DNA from: an uncultured Oscillospiraceae bacterium
GTDB taxonomy: Bacteria > Bacillota > Clostridia > Oscillospirales > Acutalibacteraceae
Length of the DNA stretch: 64,000 bases
Assembly (NCBI GenBank): GCA_900552265.1
Contig: URZE01000004.1
Span: forward strand, 29,562 to 93,561
Direction: 5' to 3'
Part shown: piece by piece, positions 48,248 through 57,254 of the stretch
How positions within the stretch are numbered: the stretch's first letter is position 1
Layout of the letters: every line of letters starts with the position of its first letter
Position numbers and translations under genes: made by a program
Notes under the pieces: generated by a model
What the model saw: only the letters and a program-made list of their open reading frames with translations
Database searches by the model: none
What the model was told of the DNA's origin: nothing

Positions 48248-48943
48248 TCAACTTTCTTTAATAATTGCATCTGCAAATATTTGTTCTAAATTCAAGTTAT
48301 TATTATTTTCATTTTCATATATCAACTTACCTTTGTTGATAATTCCAATGTCATCTGCTAATTGAGATATTTCTGAAAGTATGTGACTTGACATAATGAT
48401 AGTAATTCCTTGCACAGACAGGGATTTAATTAGTTTTCTCAATTCTATTATGCCCAACGGATCAAGGCCATTAGTAGGCTCATCCAGAATCAATAATTTT
48501 GGGTGGGCAACTAACGCTATGGCTATTCCCAAACGCTGTTTCATACCCAATGAAAATTTTGAAACAAGCTTGTGCTTAGTATTTGACACACCAACAATTT
48601 TTAAGAGTTCAGTAATTCTCTTTTCATCTATAGAAAGCAACGCAGTATAAATTTTCAAATTTTCGTAAGCTGTAAGATTATTGTAAAGAGCCGGATTTTC
48701 TATAAGCGAGCCAATTTTGAATAAATCACTTCTGTTTATTTCATGATCTTGAAAATATATTTTCCCCGAGGTAGGCTTTATCATCCCTATAATCATTTTC
48801 AAAATCATTGATTTACCAGCTCCATTTACACCCAGTAACCCATAAATTTTACTATCTTTTACACTCAAAGACACATTATTTATAACCATTTCCCCCTTAA
48901 AGGATTTGGTCAAATTTTCAGTTTTTAATAAAAAATTACTCAT
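48248..48943 (-). CDS. Lantibiotic immunity ABC transporter ATP-binding protein, LanF-type
   Basis: 231 residues. Walker A GLLGVNGAGKSMILKMI, signature FSLGMKQRLGIAIAL, Walker B LLILDEPTNGLDP and switch MSSHILSEISQLAD. The N-terminus LKTENLTKSFKGEMVINNVS is typical of the bacitracin/lantibiotic immunity group (BcrA/LanF). The start overlaps the M16 peptidase stop (ATGA), so it is coupled to it. Confidence 0.9.
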   Translation of the reverse strand: MSNFLLKTENLTKSFKGEMVINNVSLSVKDSKIYGLLGVNGAGKSMILKMIIGMIKPTSGKIYFQDHEINRSDLFKIGSLIENPALYNNLTAYENLKIYTALLSIDEKRITELLKIVGVSNTKHKLVSKFSLGMKQRLGIAIALVAHPKLLILDEPTNGLDPLGIIELRKLIKSLSVQGITIIMSSHILSEISQLADDIGIINKGKLIYENENNNNLNLEQIFADAIIKES

Positions 48944-50577
48944 TTAAAATATTTCCTCCAGTTAATAAATTTTTCTTTGTTTATTTTAGAATTTATAATA
49001 CCAAAAACTTCATCATTATTACAACTCCATCTTTCAAACTCATCTTTTTCGATTATATCACTTTTTATTTTATTTTCTTCAACAAAATTTCCAAATTTTT
49101 GAATAGCATTTTCTATAAGCGAACTATTTAAATTCTTTTTGGGAAGAAATACACCTATCGTATAGCTGTCATTATTAATAATATTATCTTTTACAAAACC
49201 TTTTAAATAAAAAATATTGCAAACTTTTTCTAGTGATTTTTCTATACTATTTTGAGAATAATACTCAATATTTCTCAAAGGATCATTATAGTAAACAAAG
49301 TTATTAAATAGTGTTAATGCGGATATTTTTTCATCACTATATGCTTTTCTCAAACTCACCTTAATCGATTCACATACACCTCTAACATAATCTTCAGTGA
49401 GCGTTTCTAAGAATCTTTCCAGTATTTCTTTTAAAGTAATTTCAAACTTTTTAAATTCAAAACTTAAATCTGGTTTTTTCATATACGCGAAACCAAACAA
49501 TTTTTTATATCCACCTGATACCTTAAATACTAAATTATCATATTCTTTTTCCTTAGCTAATTTTTTAAAATTCGATGATTTAGAATTAATTAGGGCATCT
49601 AAAACTAACAATCCCAAAAAGTCATCCGGATTCTCACGCTTAACAAAATAAACTGCATTAATTTTTTCTCCCTCGCTTTGTAGGGTTGAGTCGTATTCCG
49701 ATATGAAATATTTTGTTGAGACACCATCACTAGGTACTGTTTGTAATTCCGCGTCATTTGAATCATCTTGTGCAATTCCTTTAGAAAAATACTCTTTATC
49801 AAAATACTGTAAAATTTCATTCCAATTATAATTTCCTCTTAGAATAATCAACATATTTGAAAAATTATAGTGGATTTTATAAAATTCAACTGCTTCCTTG
49901 TAGGTTAAGTCAAGTAAATTCCAGGGTGTACCACCACAATCATATTGAAATGAGTTATCAAATAACTGTTTATTAATGCTGCGAAAAATATTTTTTTCAG
50001 GGACACTGTAAGTTGCAATTATTTCACGCAATACTGCACCACACAAAAAGTGGTGACCGATGCTATCGTAAAAAAATGACTCTTTTTGAAAAACCCTCTT
50101 ATCACTTAAAAAAGTGGGATTAAAAATACTACTCCAGAAAATATCAAAAATAGGTAAAAAATTCATTTTAGACGACATTTTAAAAATATAACGGGTAAAA
50201 TCATGATAAGTAATTCCATCTATATCGCAGTCAGAATATATCTCTTTTATTTTGAGGGGTAAATTTTTTATCGGATAGTCTTCAGATCCATTCAATACGC
50301 AATGCTCTACCACGTGTGCCGTACCTTTGTTGCTCTGAGTAGGTGTTTTGAATGCAATCTCCACTGAAAAATATTGCTGATCGTTTACAGGTTGAATCGC
50401 TACCAATTTTACGCCAGTAGGTACATGTGAATAAAGCATTATACGTTCTGAATCTATATACTTTTCTTGGTATAATTCAAAATTTTCTATAGCTAACACA
50501 TAGCCCATAGGCATCGCAAAAAACAGAAATAATGATACGATGATCTTAAAAAATATCTCATTATATTTTAGGGTCAC
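48940..50577 (-). CDS. M16 family (insulinase/presequence-protease-like) metallopeptidase
   Basis: About 545 residues. I chose GTG 50577, because GGAGAG lies eight bases before it, over GTG 50586. A signal or membrane segment (FFKIIVSLFLFFAMPMGYVLA) precedes the peptidase. The inverted zinc motif is HVVEH in KGTAHVVEHCVLNGSEDYPI, with the third-ligand candidate Glu near QKESFFY about 75 residues on, as in M16. The stretch TFLSDKRVFQKESFFYD matches presequence-protease relatives. It is about half their length, so it may be a single-lobe form. In this locus it is the only peptidase candidate for removing the LanA leader, which is inference. Confidence 0.86.
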   Translation of the reverse strand: MTLKYNEIFFKIIVSLFLFFAMPMGYVLAIENFELYQEKYIDSERIMLYSHVPTGVKLVAIQPVNDQQYFSVEIAFKTPTQSNKGTAHVVEHCVLNGSEDYPIKNLPLKIKEIYSDCDIDGITYHDFTRYIFKMSSKMNFLPIFDIFWSSIFNPTFLSDKRVFQKESFFYDSIGHHFLCGAVLREIIATYSVPEKNIFRSINKQLFDNSFQYDCGGTPWNLLDLTYKEAVEFYKIHYNFSNMLIILRGNYNWNEILQYFDKEYFSKGIAQDDSNDAELQTVPSDGVSTKYFISEYDSTLQSEGEKINAVYFVKRENPDDFLGLLVLDALINSKSSNFKKLAKEKEYDNLVFKVSGGYKKLFGFAYMKKPDLSFEFKKFEITLKEILERFLETLTEDYVRGVCESIKVSLRKAYSDEKISALTLFNNFVYYNDPLRNIEYYSQNSIEKSLEKVCNIFYLKGFVKDNIINNDSYTIGVFLPKKNLNSSLIENAIQKFGNFVEENKIKSDIIEKDEFERWSCNNDEVFGIINSKINKEKFINWRKYFK

Positions 50578-50599
50578 AATAAACACTCTCCAATTTTCT

Positions 50600-51907
50600 T
50601 TAATATTCGTCTAGCAAAAATGCTACATCCCACGGCGTTTTGCGCTCATAATATATCGCCATCAGGCTAAGCATAATACCTATAGAACCGGAGAGTAAAC
50701 CAAAATCATCAATGTAACATTTTTCACTATTTACGATGTCAATATCTTTAAATCCGAAAATATTTTTAGAATCATAAAAAGCTAAAATCTTATGCACCAA
50801 CTTTTCTTGACAAACTTTAAATTTTGCAAATTTTGTAGACATATAAAATTTATTTGCCAAATACAATAACCCGGCATATCCATGACAAAACGTAGGCGAA
50901 ATAGCGCCGTCTTGATACTTTAAAGAGTCAAGCATCGCATTTGTGGCAATTGTTCTTAAATACTTGTCATCTAGCATATCTGATGTTTTTAACATCACGT
51001 ATGCAACCCCAGGAGTTCCGTAACACCATGCATCACGCGTATATCCTTCTTCGTACATCATTTTATTTGAATTATTATAAAATCTTACAGAGGCCGGCCA
51101 ATATTTTCTATTTGTTGCATTAACTATATAGTTATTGAGAATTATATCTTTTAAGTACTTTATAGCCTGAACGTGGCCATTTAAACATATTCCTTTCATA
51201 TAAGATTTAACTAGAACCAAAAGTATACCAGTTATTCCATGGGATAAACCTAAATTTATATAATACTTACTTTGCTTATTTTGTATAAAAATAGAACTCG
51301 TTGTATCAAGTGTAAATCCTGGATAATACCTATTGTCTATTAGCTTATCTTTACACAAAGAAATGAAGTATTCAACAATAAGTTTGAGCCTGATAATCAT
51401 CTCCTGTGAATTCAAAAATAGCATATGATAATTTGCTATTCCAGACAATCCATACATTACATCATAGTATTCTTCTTTCAGTTCAGGAACTGTTTTTAGA
51501 AATTTTAATTTTTCATCTACGAAACTAACTATTACGTCATTAACACTTTTTAGAAAACTATTATATCTCAAAAAATTATTGGACATACAAACAGCTGCTA
51601 GCCCTATACCACAAAGTCCCCCCCATAAAGATAGATTTGTGTTGTTACTTTTATTTAGGAATTTTACAATCAAAGATAGATATTTGTGTGCAACTTTATC
51701 ATAACCTATATTTGGATAAATTTTATTTAATTCTGCAAAAAAAATACATAAAGAAGCTAAGCCATCACTAATAGAACAATTCATACCGCGTATATTTGAA
51801 TTTTTTGAGGATGATACCTTGCAGATATATTCGTAAGATGATAATTTGAGAGCCAAATCTTTAAGAATACCTTCGAATGAATATTTTAAATCATTATTTT
51901 CTGACAC
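50600..51907 (-). CDS. lanC: Lanthionine cyclase LanC
   Basis: Zinc enzyme that adds cysteine thiols to dehydrated residues, closing the rings. The alpha-toroid repeats are visible (GGLCGIGLAAVCMS; YYDVMYGLSGIANYHML; GLSHGITGILLVLVK; CYGTPGVAYVMLK; CHGYAGLLYLA). Zinc ligands are Cys in DAWCYGTPG and the Cys-His pair of TFCHGYAG; the catalytic His lies in GLSHG. GTG 51907 is preceded by GGAAGGAG with eight-base spacing, better than the in-frame TTG overlapping the lanT stop. Length about 435 residues, complete. Confidence 0.93.
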   Translation of the reverse strand: MSENNDLKYSFEGILKDLALKLSSYEYICKVSSSKNSNIRGMNCSISDGLASLCIFFAELNKIYPNIGYDKVAHKYLSLIVKFLNKSNNTNLSLWGGLCGIGLAAVCMSNNFLRYNSFLKSVNDVIVSFVDEKLKFLKTVPELKEEYYDVMYGLSGIANYHMLFLNSQEMIIRLKLIVEYFISLCKDKLIDNRYYPGFTLDTTSSIFIQNKQSKYYINLGLSHGITGILLVLVKSYMKGICLNGHVQAIKYLKDIILNNYIVNATNRKYWPASVRFYNNSNKMMYEEGYTRDAWCYGTPGVAYVMLKTSDMLDDKYLRTIATNAMLDSLKYQDGAISPTFCHGYAGLLYLANKFYMSTKFAKFKVCQEKLVHKILAFYDSKNIFGFKDIDIVNSEKCYIDDFGLLSGSIGIMLSLMAIYYERKTPWDVAFLLDEY

Positions 51908-51912
51908 CCTAA

Positions 51913-53700
51913 TCAACTCCTTCCACCACTAAACTCTAGATCATATATCTTTTTGTATAAATCACAGTTATTTAGCATAAATTCATGTGACCCTACTCCA
52001 ATAATCTTCCCATCATTCAAAAAAATTACTTTATCAGCTTTCATTGCATTGGATATTTTATGAGAAATAAAAATGCCTATTTTGTCTTTAGTAAACTTCA
52101 TAAAATAACTAATAAGTTTGTTTTCGTTTAATTTGTCAAGTGCAGAACTCGGTTCATCCAAAATATAAAGATCTGCATCTTTAAATAAGGTGCGTCCAAT
52201 TGCCACTTTCTGCCATTGCCCCCCAGATAATTGAATACCTTTGTCAAACCATAAACCCAATTGTTGATCTAAACGCTCAACAAAATCAATCCCTGCAGCT
52301 TTTTGGCAATCAATAATTTTTTTGTCATCTCTTAAATTGTCTACACTTCCAAAACCTATATTTTCACGAAAAGTTAATTCATATTTTGTGAAATCCTGAA
52401 ACATAACACAAATTCTTTTGTGTAAATCAGTCTTATTTAATCCATTTACGCATAACCCATTGAATAGAATCGTTCCATTGCTTGATTCGTATAATCCAGC
52501 GATAAGTTTTACAAGTGTAGATTTACCAGAACCATTAGTGCCAAATAAAGCCACTCTTTCTCCTTTTTCTACTTTAAAACTAATACTATTCAGAACTGTT
52601 TGGCCCTTATTATACATAAAACTTAGGTTTTTAATTTCTAGTGACTCAATTTTACTTATTCGTTTGGCCAAACGTAAATTTTCATCTATCCCTTTCAATT
52701 TTAAAAAGTCAAACAGTTTATTCATATATAAGCCATTTTGGTATATACCATATACTCCACTTCCGCAACCACGACAACTACCATAAAAAATCGATAACGT
52801 TCTCATTAATCCTATGGTTGATGCTACCGTTAATTTATTTTGACACATATTAAATATTAAAAATAAAACAAAAAATAAAAAAATAATATTATTAACGATG
52901 CTAGAGATTTCAGAAATTAAACTCCTTTTTTTATTCAAGAATACATCTTCGTTGATAATTTTTTCTTTGTTTACTATATATTTGTTCAAAATATATTCTC
53001 CTAATTTCAACAAACGTACTTCCTTAAAGGCAGAATCGTCAGTCAAAAGATAGCTCAGATACCAATTCTCTCTTGACAAGCTAATATGTTTTTCTTCTGT
53101 ATCAAATTCCTTTTTACAAAATACCAGTGAAAAAGAAACCGATACAAAAAAAGGAATCAACAAAATTATACCAATAAATGAGACTGATTTAATTACAATC
53201 AAAAATGTTACAACAATAGAGCACAATGAAGAAATTATAGAAAGCATATCTGTAAATACTTTGAAAGGGCGAAAAGAAATTTGGGATTGTACATGTTGCA
53301 AAATATCCTTTATTTCAGAATTTTCAAAATCTTTTAATGAAAGAGTATCGCATTTTTGCATGATTTTTTTGTTAAGACCAATATCTATATCAGATTGAAT
53401 TTTTTTATTTATATATCCACTGCATACGGTAGTACAATCCCCTACCATTCTGATAATTACATAAATTAATACCCACGGCAATATTTCGTCAAAATTTTTT
53501 AAATAAAAAAGTGTAACTAAATTTCCAAAGATAAAAGCAGACATTATAGGCATTACGGTGTTTATTGCAGTTAATAAAGACATGGCAACTATTTTTTTAC
53601 GACTAAGAGAAAACAATAAAATTAAAGCATGTGGCATGATTTGAAATGAAGACATTATTTCTTTTAAACTATTGTTTAATATTTTTATATCCAACTTCAT
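51913..53700 (-). CDS. lanT: Lantibiotic export ABC transporter LanT
   Basis: 595 residues: six membrane helices then an ATPase domain (Walker A LFGTNGSGKSTLVKLIAG, signature QLSGGQWQKVAIGRTL, Walker B LYILDEPSSALD). It has no C39 peptidase domain, as in class I NisT/SpaT exporters, so leader removal must happen elsewhere. The start overlaps the stop of the lanB 3' fragment by one base (TAATG). Confidence 0.93.
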   Translation of the reverse strand: MKLDIKILNNSLKEIMSSFQIMPHALILLFSLSRKKIVAMSLLTAINTVMPIMSAFIFGNLVTLFYLKNFDEILPWVLIYVIIRMVGDCTTVCSGYINKKIQSDIDIGLNKKIMQKCDTLSLKDFENSEIKDILQHVQSQISFRPFKVFTDMLSIISSLCSIVVTFLIVIKSVSFIGIILLIPFFVSVSFSLVFCKKEFDTEEKHISLSRENWYLSYLLTDDSAFKEVRLLKLGEYILNKYIVNKEKIINEDVFLNKKRSLISEISSIVNNIIFLFFVLFLIFNMCQNKLTVASTIGLMRTLSIFYGSCRGCGSGVYGIYQNGLYMNKLFDFLKLKGIDENLRLAKRISKIESLEIKNLSFMYNKGQTVLNSISFKVEKGERVALFGTNGSGKSTLVKLIAGLYESSNGTILFNGLCVNGLNKTDLHKRICVMFQDFTKYELTFRENIGFGSVDNLRDDKKIIDCQKAAGIDFVERLDQQLGLWFDKGIQLSGGQWQKVAIGRTLFKDADLYILDEPSSALDKLNENKLISYFMKFTKDKIGIFISHKISNAMKADKVIFLNDGKIIGVGSHEFMLNNCDLYKKIYDLEFSGGRS

Positions 53701-54143
53701 TACTGCATCCTATTAAAAAAATAATTTTTAGCTTTCGAATTTAAAGCATATACCAAATGACGAGTAATGCTCCTCATCTTATATTCAAAATCCACATCTG
53801 TTCCAAAACATCTATTAAACGACATATGTATAAGACTATCCAAAATACTATATTTTACAATTTTATTATTATATGTCTTAATAATAGAATCTAAATAAAT
53901 GCCCAAACATACATTTCTCTTCCTATAAAGGTCTAAAATGGTGCTTAATTTATCTTCTAGAAAGCCGGTAATATATTTCTCGCCTATATTCATAAATTTT
54001 TGCCTTTTAACTTTAAATTCTTCTCTATTTGCGGAAAAAGACGTTGATCTTTCCAAAAATTCCAATTTCTCTATGTTATCTAAACGAAACGCATCCAGGT
54101 AAGATAATATATTTAATACAGCTAACGTTTCATTATCTATTAG
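53700..54143 (-). pseudogene. lanB: 3' part of lanB, separated by a frameshift (glutamate-elimination domain end)
   Basis: In the frame offset from the upstream lanB part, the sequence continues without a stop from CTA 54143: LIDNETLAVLNILSYLDAF, FLERSTSFSANREEF, then SLIHMSFNRCFGTDVDFEY and a HLVYALNSKAK tail. This is the normal end of class I LanB dehydratases (SLIHMH.NR.FG). An ATG at 54065 could begin a 121-residue protein but has no family reason to exist alone. Joining both parts gives about 1000 residues, the usual LanB size. A single extra base at 54144 or one lost base nearby explains it. Confidence 0.85.
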
Positions 54144-56709
54144 TCCCTCCGTATCGTTCTAACTCTCTATCATAGAAATCCAACGTAAACTTTTTTATAT
54201 AAAAGTTGTTAACTAGACCGCAAAGCCAGTTGATAAAAATTGGAAAAATTTTTACTAAATTATCCTTATTAGCATTTATACGTAAACGGACATGCTCCAT
54301 CGGATCTTTATACCTTATGAAAAAATAATCACTTATTTTATTTTTAATTTTCAGTGGTAGAAGAAAATCGTATATTTTACACATCAACTTAACGGAAATT
54401 TTGTCCGATCCATATAAATTAAAATACAACCAATCATCAAATGGTTTTTTTACTCTTGCATTTGACAAATCTAACACATTATCTTCTATTACCACGCTGT
54501 TAATGTGCTTTTTTGATTTATTTTCAAAAATCTTATTTTTCAAAACAGGAATAAAAACTTCTCCACAATATTTCCCTCCTGAATCGCTATCAATGGCTGC
54601 TAAAGAATTATTATCGCATCTGCAAAGCCATACGGTTGCACTTTTGGCACATAGCATATTGTATAAAATCATAAGACATCTTTTATTATCGAGGTTGACC
54701 AACAACCTATTATCTACATTTTCTTGGATATAAACATGTGAAGGTATCGAATATTTAAGTCTATACTTTTCAAATTGAGTTAAAAATTTTTCAAAATTAC
54801 ATTTTTTATTCAATTGTAGTAATTTTGAATTTACTTTCCATCTTTCTGATTGAAGAATAAATTTTTTGTATTTTATTTTAGGAATATAACTATAATCATT
54901 AAACATACTTCTCCAGGGTAGATTATACCAAAAAATCTTTTCTTGGATTGTAAGGTCATAAAAAAATTTAACAATATCTGGACACAAACCTGGATTAACC
55001 ATGCTATTCATAGTTATCAATATCCTTTTGTTTAAGGACTTTGATTTAAGATAAAAGTTATTTTTTTCAATACCAATTAATATATCACTTAACCTAATTT
55101 GTTCTTTTTTATCCCTAGAATTGGTAGCAGAAAATGATATTTCGTAATCACTGGCGTGACTATTACAAACAACATTAGCCAAACGTTCATTGTGTGGCAA
55201 AAATGAAATTTCACAAGTAATACACTCATCTTCATAATTATCTTTTAATGAATCATTTATTTTTTTAAAAAAATTTTTCGAATCATCCATCATATGAGAA
55301 AATCGGCCAAAACTTTTGCCTGCTACTACAGCACCACATATCTCTCCTAATTCGAAATAATAACAATTACTTGTGTCTCTTAACAAACAAAAATTAAGCT
55401 CTAAAGACTCTGGAATATATTCAAAATTACAATCATCCAAATCTAAACCGGCAATATCGCTATCTTCTATTTCAATTTCACAAGCTCCTGATTTCAATGC
55501 GGAACAATATTTTTCACCTAAATAAGTGCTTATTTTACTGGAAAAATTAGACATAACTTTTTTATCGAAATCGGGAAATCCTATTCCATAAACATCATCT
55601 AAAACCTCAACCAAAGGTACTACTCTGTTTTCTCCGTAAGTATCCAAAAATTTTCTCTTATACTCATTCCAGTATTCAAATGCTATATTCTTATTATTCA
55701 ATTTTATTAGTACATCTAGTAGCGAATTTATTTCATTTTCCACACTTATATTTAAATTTTTTTCTTTCAAAATAACTTTGGAGTCAACTTGCAAGTAACT
55801 CTCAGATTTAAAAATACTTTCCATATTACAAATTAAGCTTTGGTATAAACCATCTTTATTTAACGTGTTATATTTATCATTATACAAGTCTATATCGGCA
55901 AGGATTTTCTTAAGCTTTTTTAATAAACCTGTATCATTAGTCACCTTTTCAAATTCTATAACAAAATATTCAAAAGGATTTGAATTTGTCAATGGAGGCC
56001 GTAAATTTGAAATCAAATACTCATTTTCTATGAGATTTTTTACATAACTAAAAATTACATTTTCACTGCAATTGCTCGCAGATTCTTTCATTTTCTCTAT
56101 AATATTTTCAAAAATAATGTAACCATCGCTAACTATTTTTTCTATTAATTTAAAGGCGTTTGTATAACTTACACTAGACTCGGCAATATCATCTTTTTCG
56201 TTCTTCACAGTTGAAGACACCAGATAAGCGCGGTTACGTTTGACTACAACTGCTTCATTTAGCTTGTATAATACCTTACTATAGCAACTACTTTCAATTT
56301 TCTTAATAAGTTTCATTAGCCATAACATATCAGGCCTTAAATACCTTACAAAAGGGCGATCATCTAGCTTGAAATTCGTCTTTAAATTGCTAAATTGGCC
56401 AAAATTAACTCCCGAAAAAAGGCCAAAAGGAGTACACCTTGAACTCGATCTAATAAAATATTTATATACAGAATTCAAAAAATGATTTTTATTTCTAGGC
56501 TCTTTACCATTTTTCAAATTTAAAATTGAATAATACAAGCTCTGACTGCATACTTGTATAGCCTCTAGTAATTTTTTATAATCGGAATTACTTAATAAAT
56601 CCATCAAAAACTCTTTATTGTCACCTTTAGTAATCAAATCAAAATGATTATCAACAGACAAACATGGCACTCTTACCATAAATGTATTCATTACCTTGAA
56701 ATTCCCCAC
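54133..56709 (-). CDS. lanB: Lantibiotic dehydratase LanB, 5' part up to a frameshift
   Basis: Class I dehydratase that activates Ser/Thr with glutamyl-tRNA and eliminates glutamate. 858 residues are read before a premature stop. The N-terminal glutamylation domain is complete (FLNSVYKYFIRSSSRCTPFGLFSGVNFGQF is the usual SSRCTPFG region). The elimination domain starts near residue 600 and includes FFIRYKDPMEHVRLRI and FYDRELERYGG, where the frame breaks just past the conserved ERYGG. The start is GTG 56709 with AGGGGG upstream; ATG 56691 is also possible. Without the last 147 residues the elimination half is probably inactive unless the frame is restored. Confidence 0.88.
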   Translation of the reverse strand: MGNFKVMNTFMVRVPCLSVDNHFDLITKGDNKEFLMDLLSNSDYKKLLEAIQVCSQSLYYSILNLKNGKEPRNKNHFLNSVYKYFIRSSSRCTPFGLFSGVNFGQFSNLKTNFKLDDRPFVRYLRPDMLWLMKLIKKIESSCYSKVLYKLNEAVVVKRNRAYLVSSTVKNEKDDIAESSVSYTNAFKLIEKIVSDGYIIFENIIEKMKESASNCSENVIFSYVKNLIENEYLISNLRPPLTNSNPFEYFVIEFEKVTNDTGLLKKLKKILADIDLYNDKYNTLNKDGLYQSLICNMESIFKSESYLQVDSKVILKEKNLNISVENEINSLLDVLIKLNNKNIAFEYWNEYKRKFLDTYGENRVVPLVEVLDDVYGIGFPDFDKKVMSNFSSKISTYLGEKYCSALKSGACEIEIEDSDIAGLDLDDCNFEYIPESLELNFCLLRDTSNCYYFELGEICGAVVAGKSFGRFSHMMDDSKNFFKKINDSLKDNYEDECITCEISFLPHNERLANVVCNSHASDYEISFSATNSRDKKEQIRLSDILIGIEKNNFYLKSKSLNKRILITMNSMVNPGLCPDIVKFFYDLTIQEKIFWYNLPWRSMFNDYSYIPKIKYKKFILQSERWKVNSKLLQLNKKCNFEKFLTQFEKYRLKYSIPSHVYIQENVDNRLLVNLDNKRCLMILYNMLCAKSATVWLCRCDNNSLAAIDSDSGGKYCGEVFIPVLKNKIFENKSKKHINSVVIEDNVLDLSNARVKKPFDDWLYFNLYGSDKISVKLMCKIYDFLLPLKIKNKISDYFFIRYKDPMEHVRLRINANKDNLVKIFPIFINWLCGLVNNFYIKKFTLDFYDRELERYGGTNR

Positions 56710-56796
56710 TAAATGTACCCCCTACATCGCAGTATCATACAAACTCACAAAAAATCTTTGCATAAATAGATCTTAACAACTTTTGAAATACCAATC

Positions 56797-56833
56797 GGAT
56801 CCCAATCTATTAACTTTAAAATGATCGGGACCC
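56797..56833 (-). promoter_or_regulatory. RNA hairpin between lanA and lanB
   Basis: On the minus strand GGGTCCCGAT (56824-56833) can pair with ATTGGGATCC (56797-56806): ten pairs, two of them G-U, with a 17-base loop. No T run follows, so it is more likely an attenuator or mRNA stabiliser than a full terminator. Such hairpins after lanA raise precursor over enzyme levels in other lantibiotic operons. Confidence 0.5.
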
Positions 56834-56872
56834 AACGGTAAATAATCGATAGTAAACACCCTTTGAATTAAC

Positions 56873-57076
56873 CTAGAAATTGCATCCACTTGTAGGCTGA
56901 TAACACCCACAGGTACATGTACATGAACAAGTACAAGTGCACGATTTTGTAATATTATGCAATGGCCCATCTACACACCCAGGTGTGCACAAAGCCTGAC
57001 TAGACCAACCCGACTCCTCAACATTACTGTTAGACTTAATTTGTAAATCTAAATCAAAATCACTGTCTTTAAACAT
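56873..57076 (-). CDS. lanA: Class I lantibiotic precursor, subtilin-like N-terminus with (S/T)-C ladder
   Basis: 67 residues; ATG 57076 with GAGGGTGA upstream. The leader has the FDLDLQ box (residues 7-12; the FNLD-type box bound by LanB and LanC). The core probably begins at W24, as in subtilin: WSSQALCTPGC, so S3-C7 and T8-C11 would be rings A and B. Residue 5 is Ala, where nisin and subtilin have Ser (Dha5). There is no Ser/Thr at core 13 and no Cys at 19, so ring C is absent. From core T20 runs TKSCTCTCSCTCTCGC, then PTSGC. The core has ten Cys and twelve Ser/Thr. The leader ends EESG, without the PQ/PR of LanP sites. Confidence 0.93.
   Translation of the reverse strand: MFKDSDFDLDLQIKSNSNVEESGWSSQALCTPGCVDGPLHNITKSCTCTCSCTCTCGCYQPTSGCNF
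56903..56944 (-). repeat. Six-base repeat tract encoding the Cys ladder
   Basis: Codons 45-58 of lanA alternate Cys codons with Thr/Ser codons (TGT-ACN-like hexamers such as TGTACT, TGTACA, TGTACC). The third positions differ between units, so the repeat is old or under coding selection, not a fresh slippage product. Confidence 0.75.
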
Positions 57077-57254
57077 AACCTATCTCACCCTCTTTCATAT
57101 ACAACCGCATAATGCCACCAAGTACAGTTTTAAACTTAACATATCGGTTGCCAATTTGTTTCTTTTCACCTCCTACAGTTGATATAAAAGTTCACCGCAA
57201 AAGACTTCCAATTAAAATTAATTCACATCTGATTTTATGTTTTTCACCACATTA

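Noticed and set aside
54131..54150. Programmed frameshifting in lanB
   Set aside because: The site has GGAGGG but no known slippery heptamer; it needs a +1 shift. Mutation or sequence error is simpler.
56903..56944. Cys-rich tract read as a metallothionein-like metal site
   Set aside because: The FDLDLQ leader, LCTPGC head and lanB/lanC/lanT neighbours all point to a lanthipeptide; metal binding by the unmodified peptide is possible but secondary.
56773..56970. A 65-codon frame on the same strand as lanA, overlapping its 3' end
   Set aside because: Its start lies inside lanA in another frame and has no ribosome-binding site. The part after lanA (RLIQRVFTIDYLPLGPDHF) looks somewhat protein-like, but I cannot support it.
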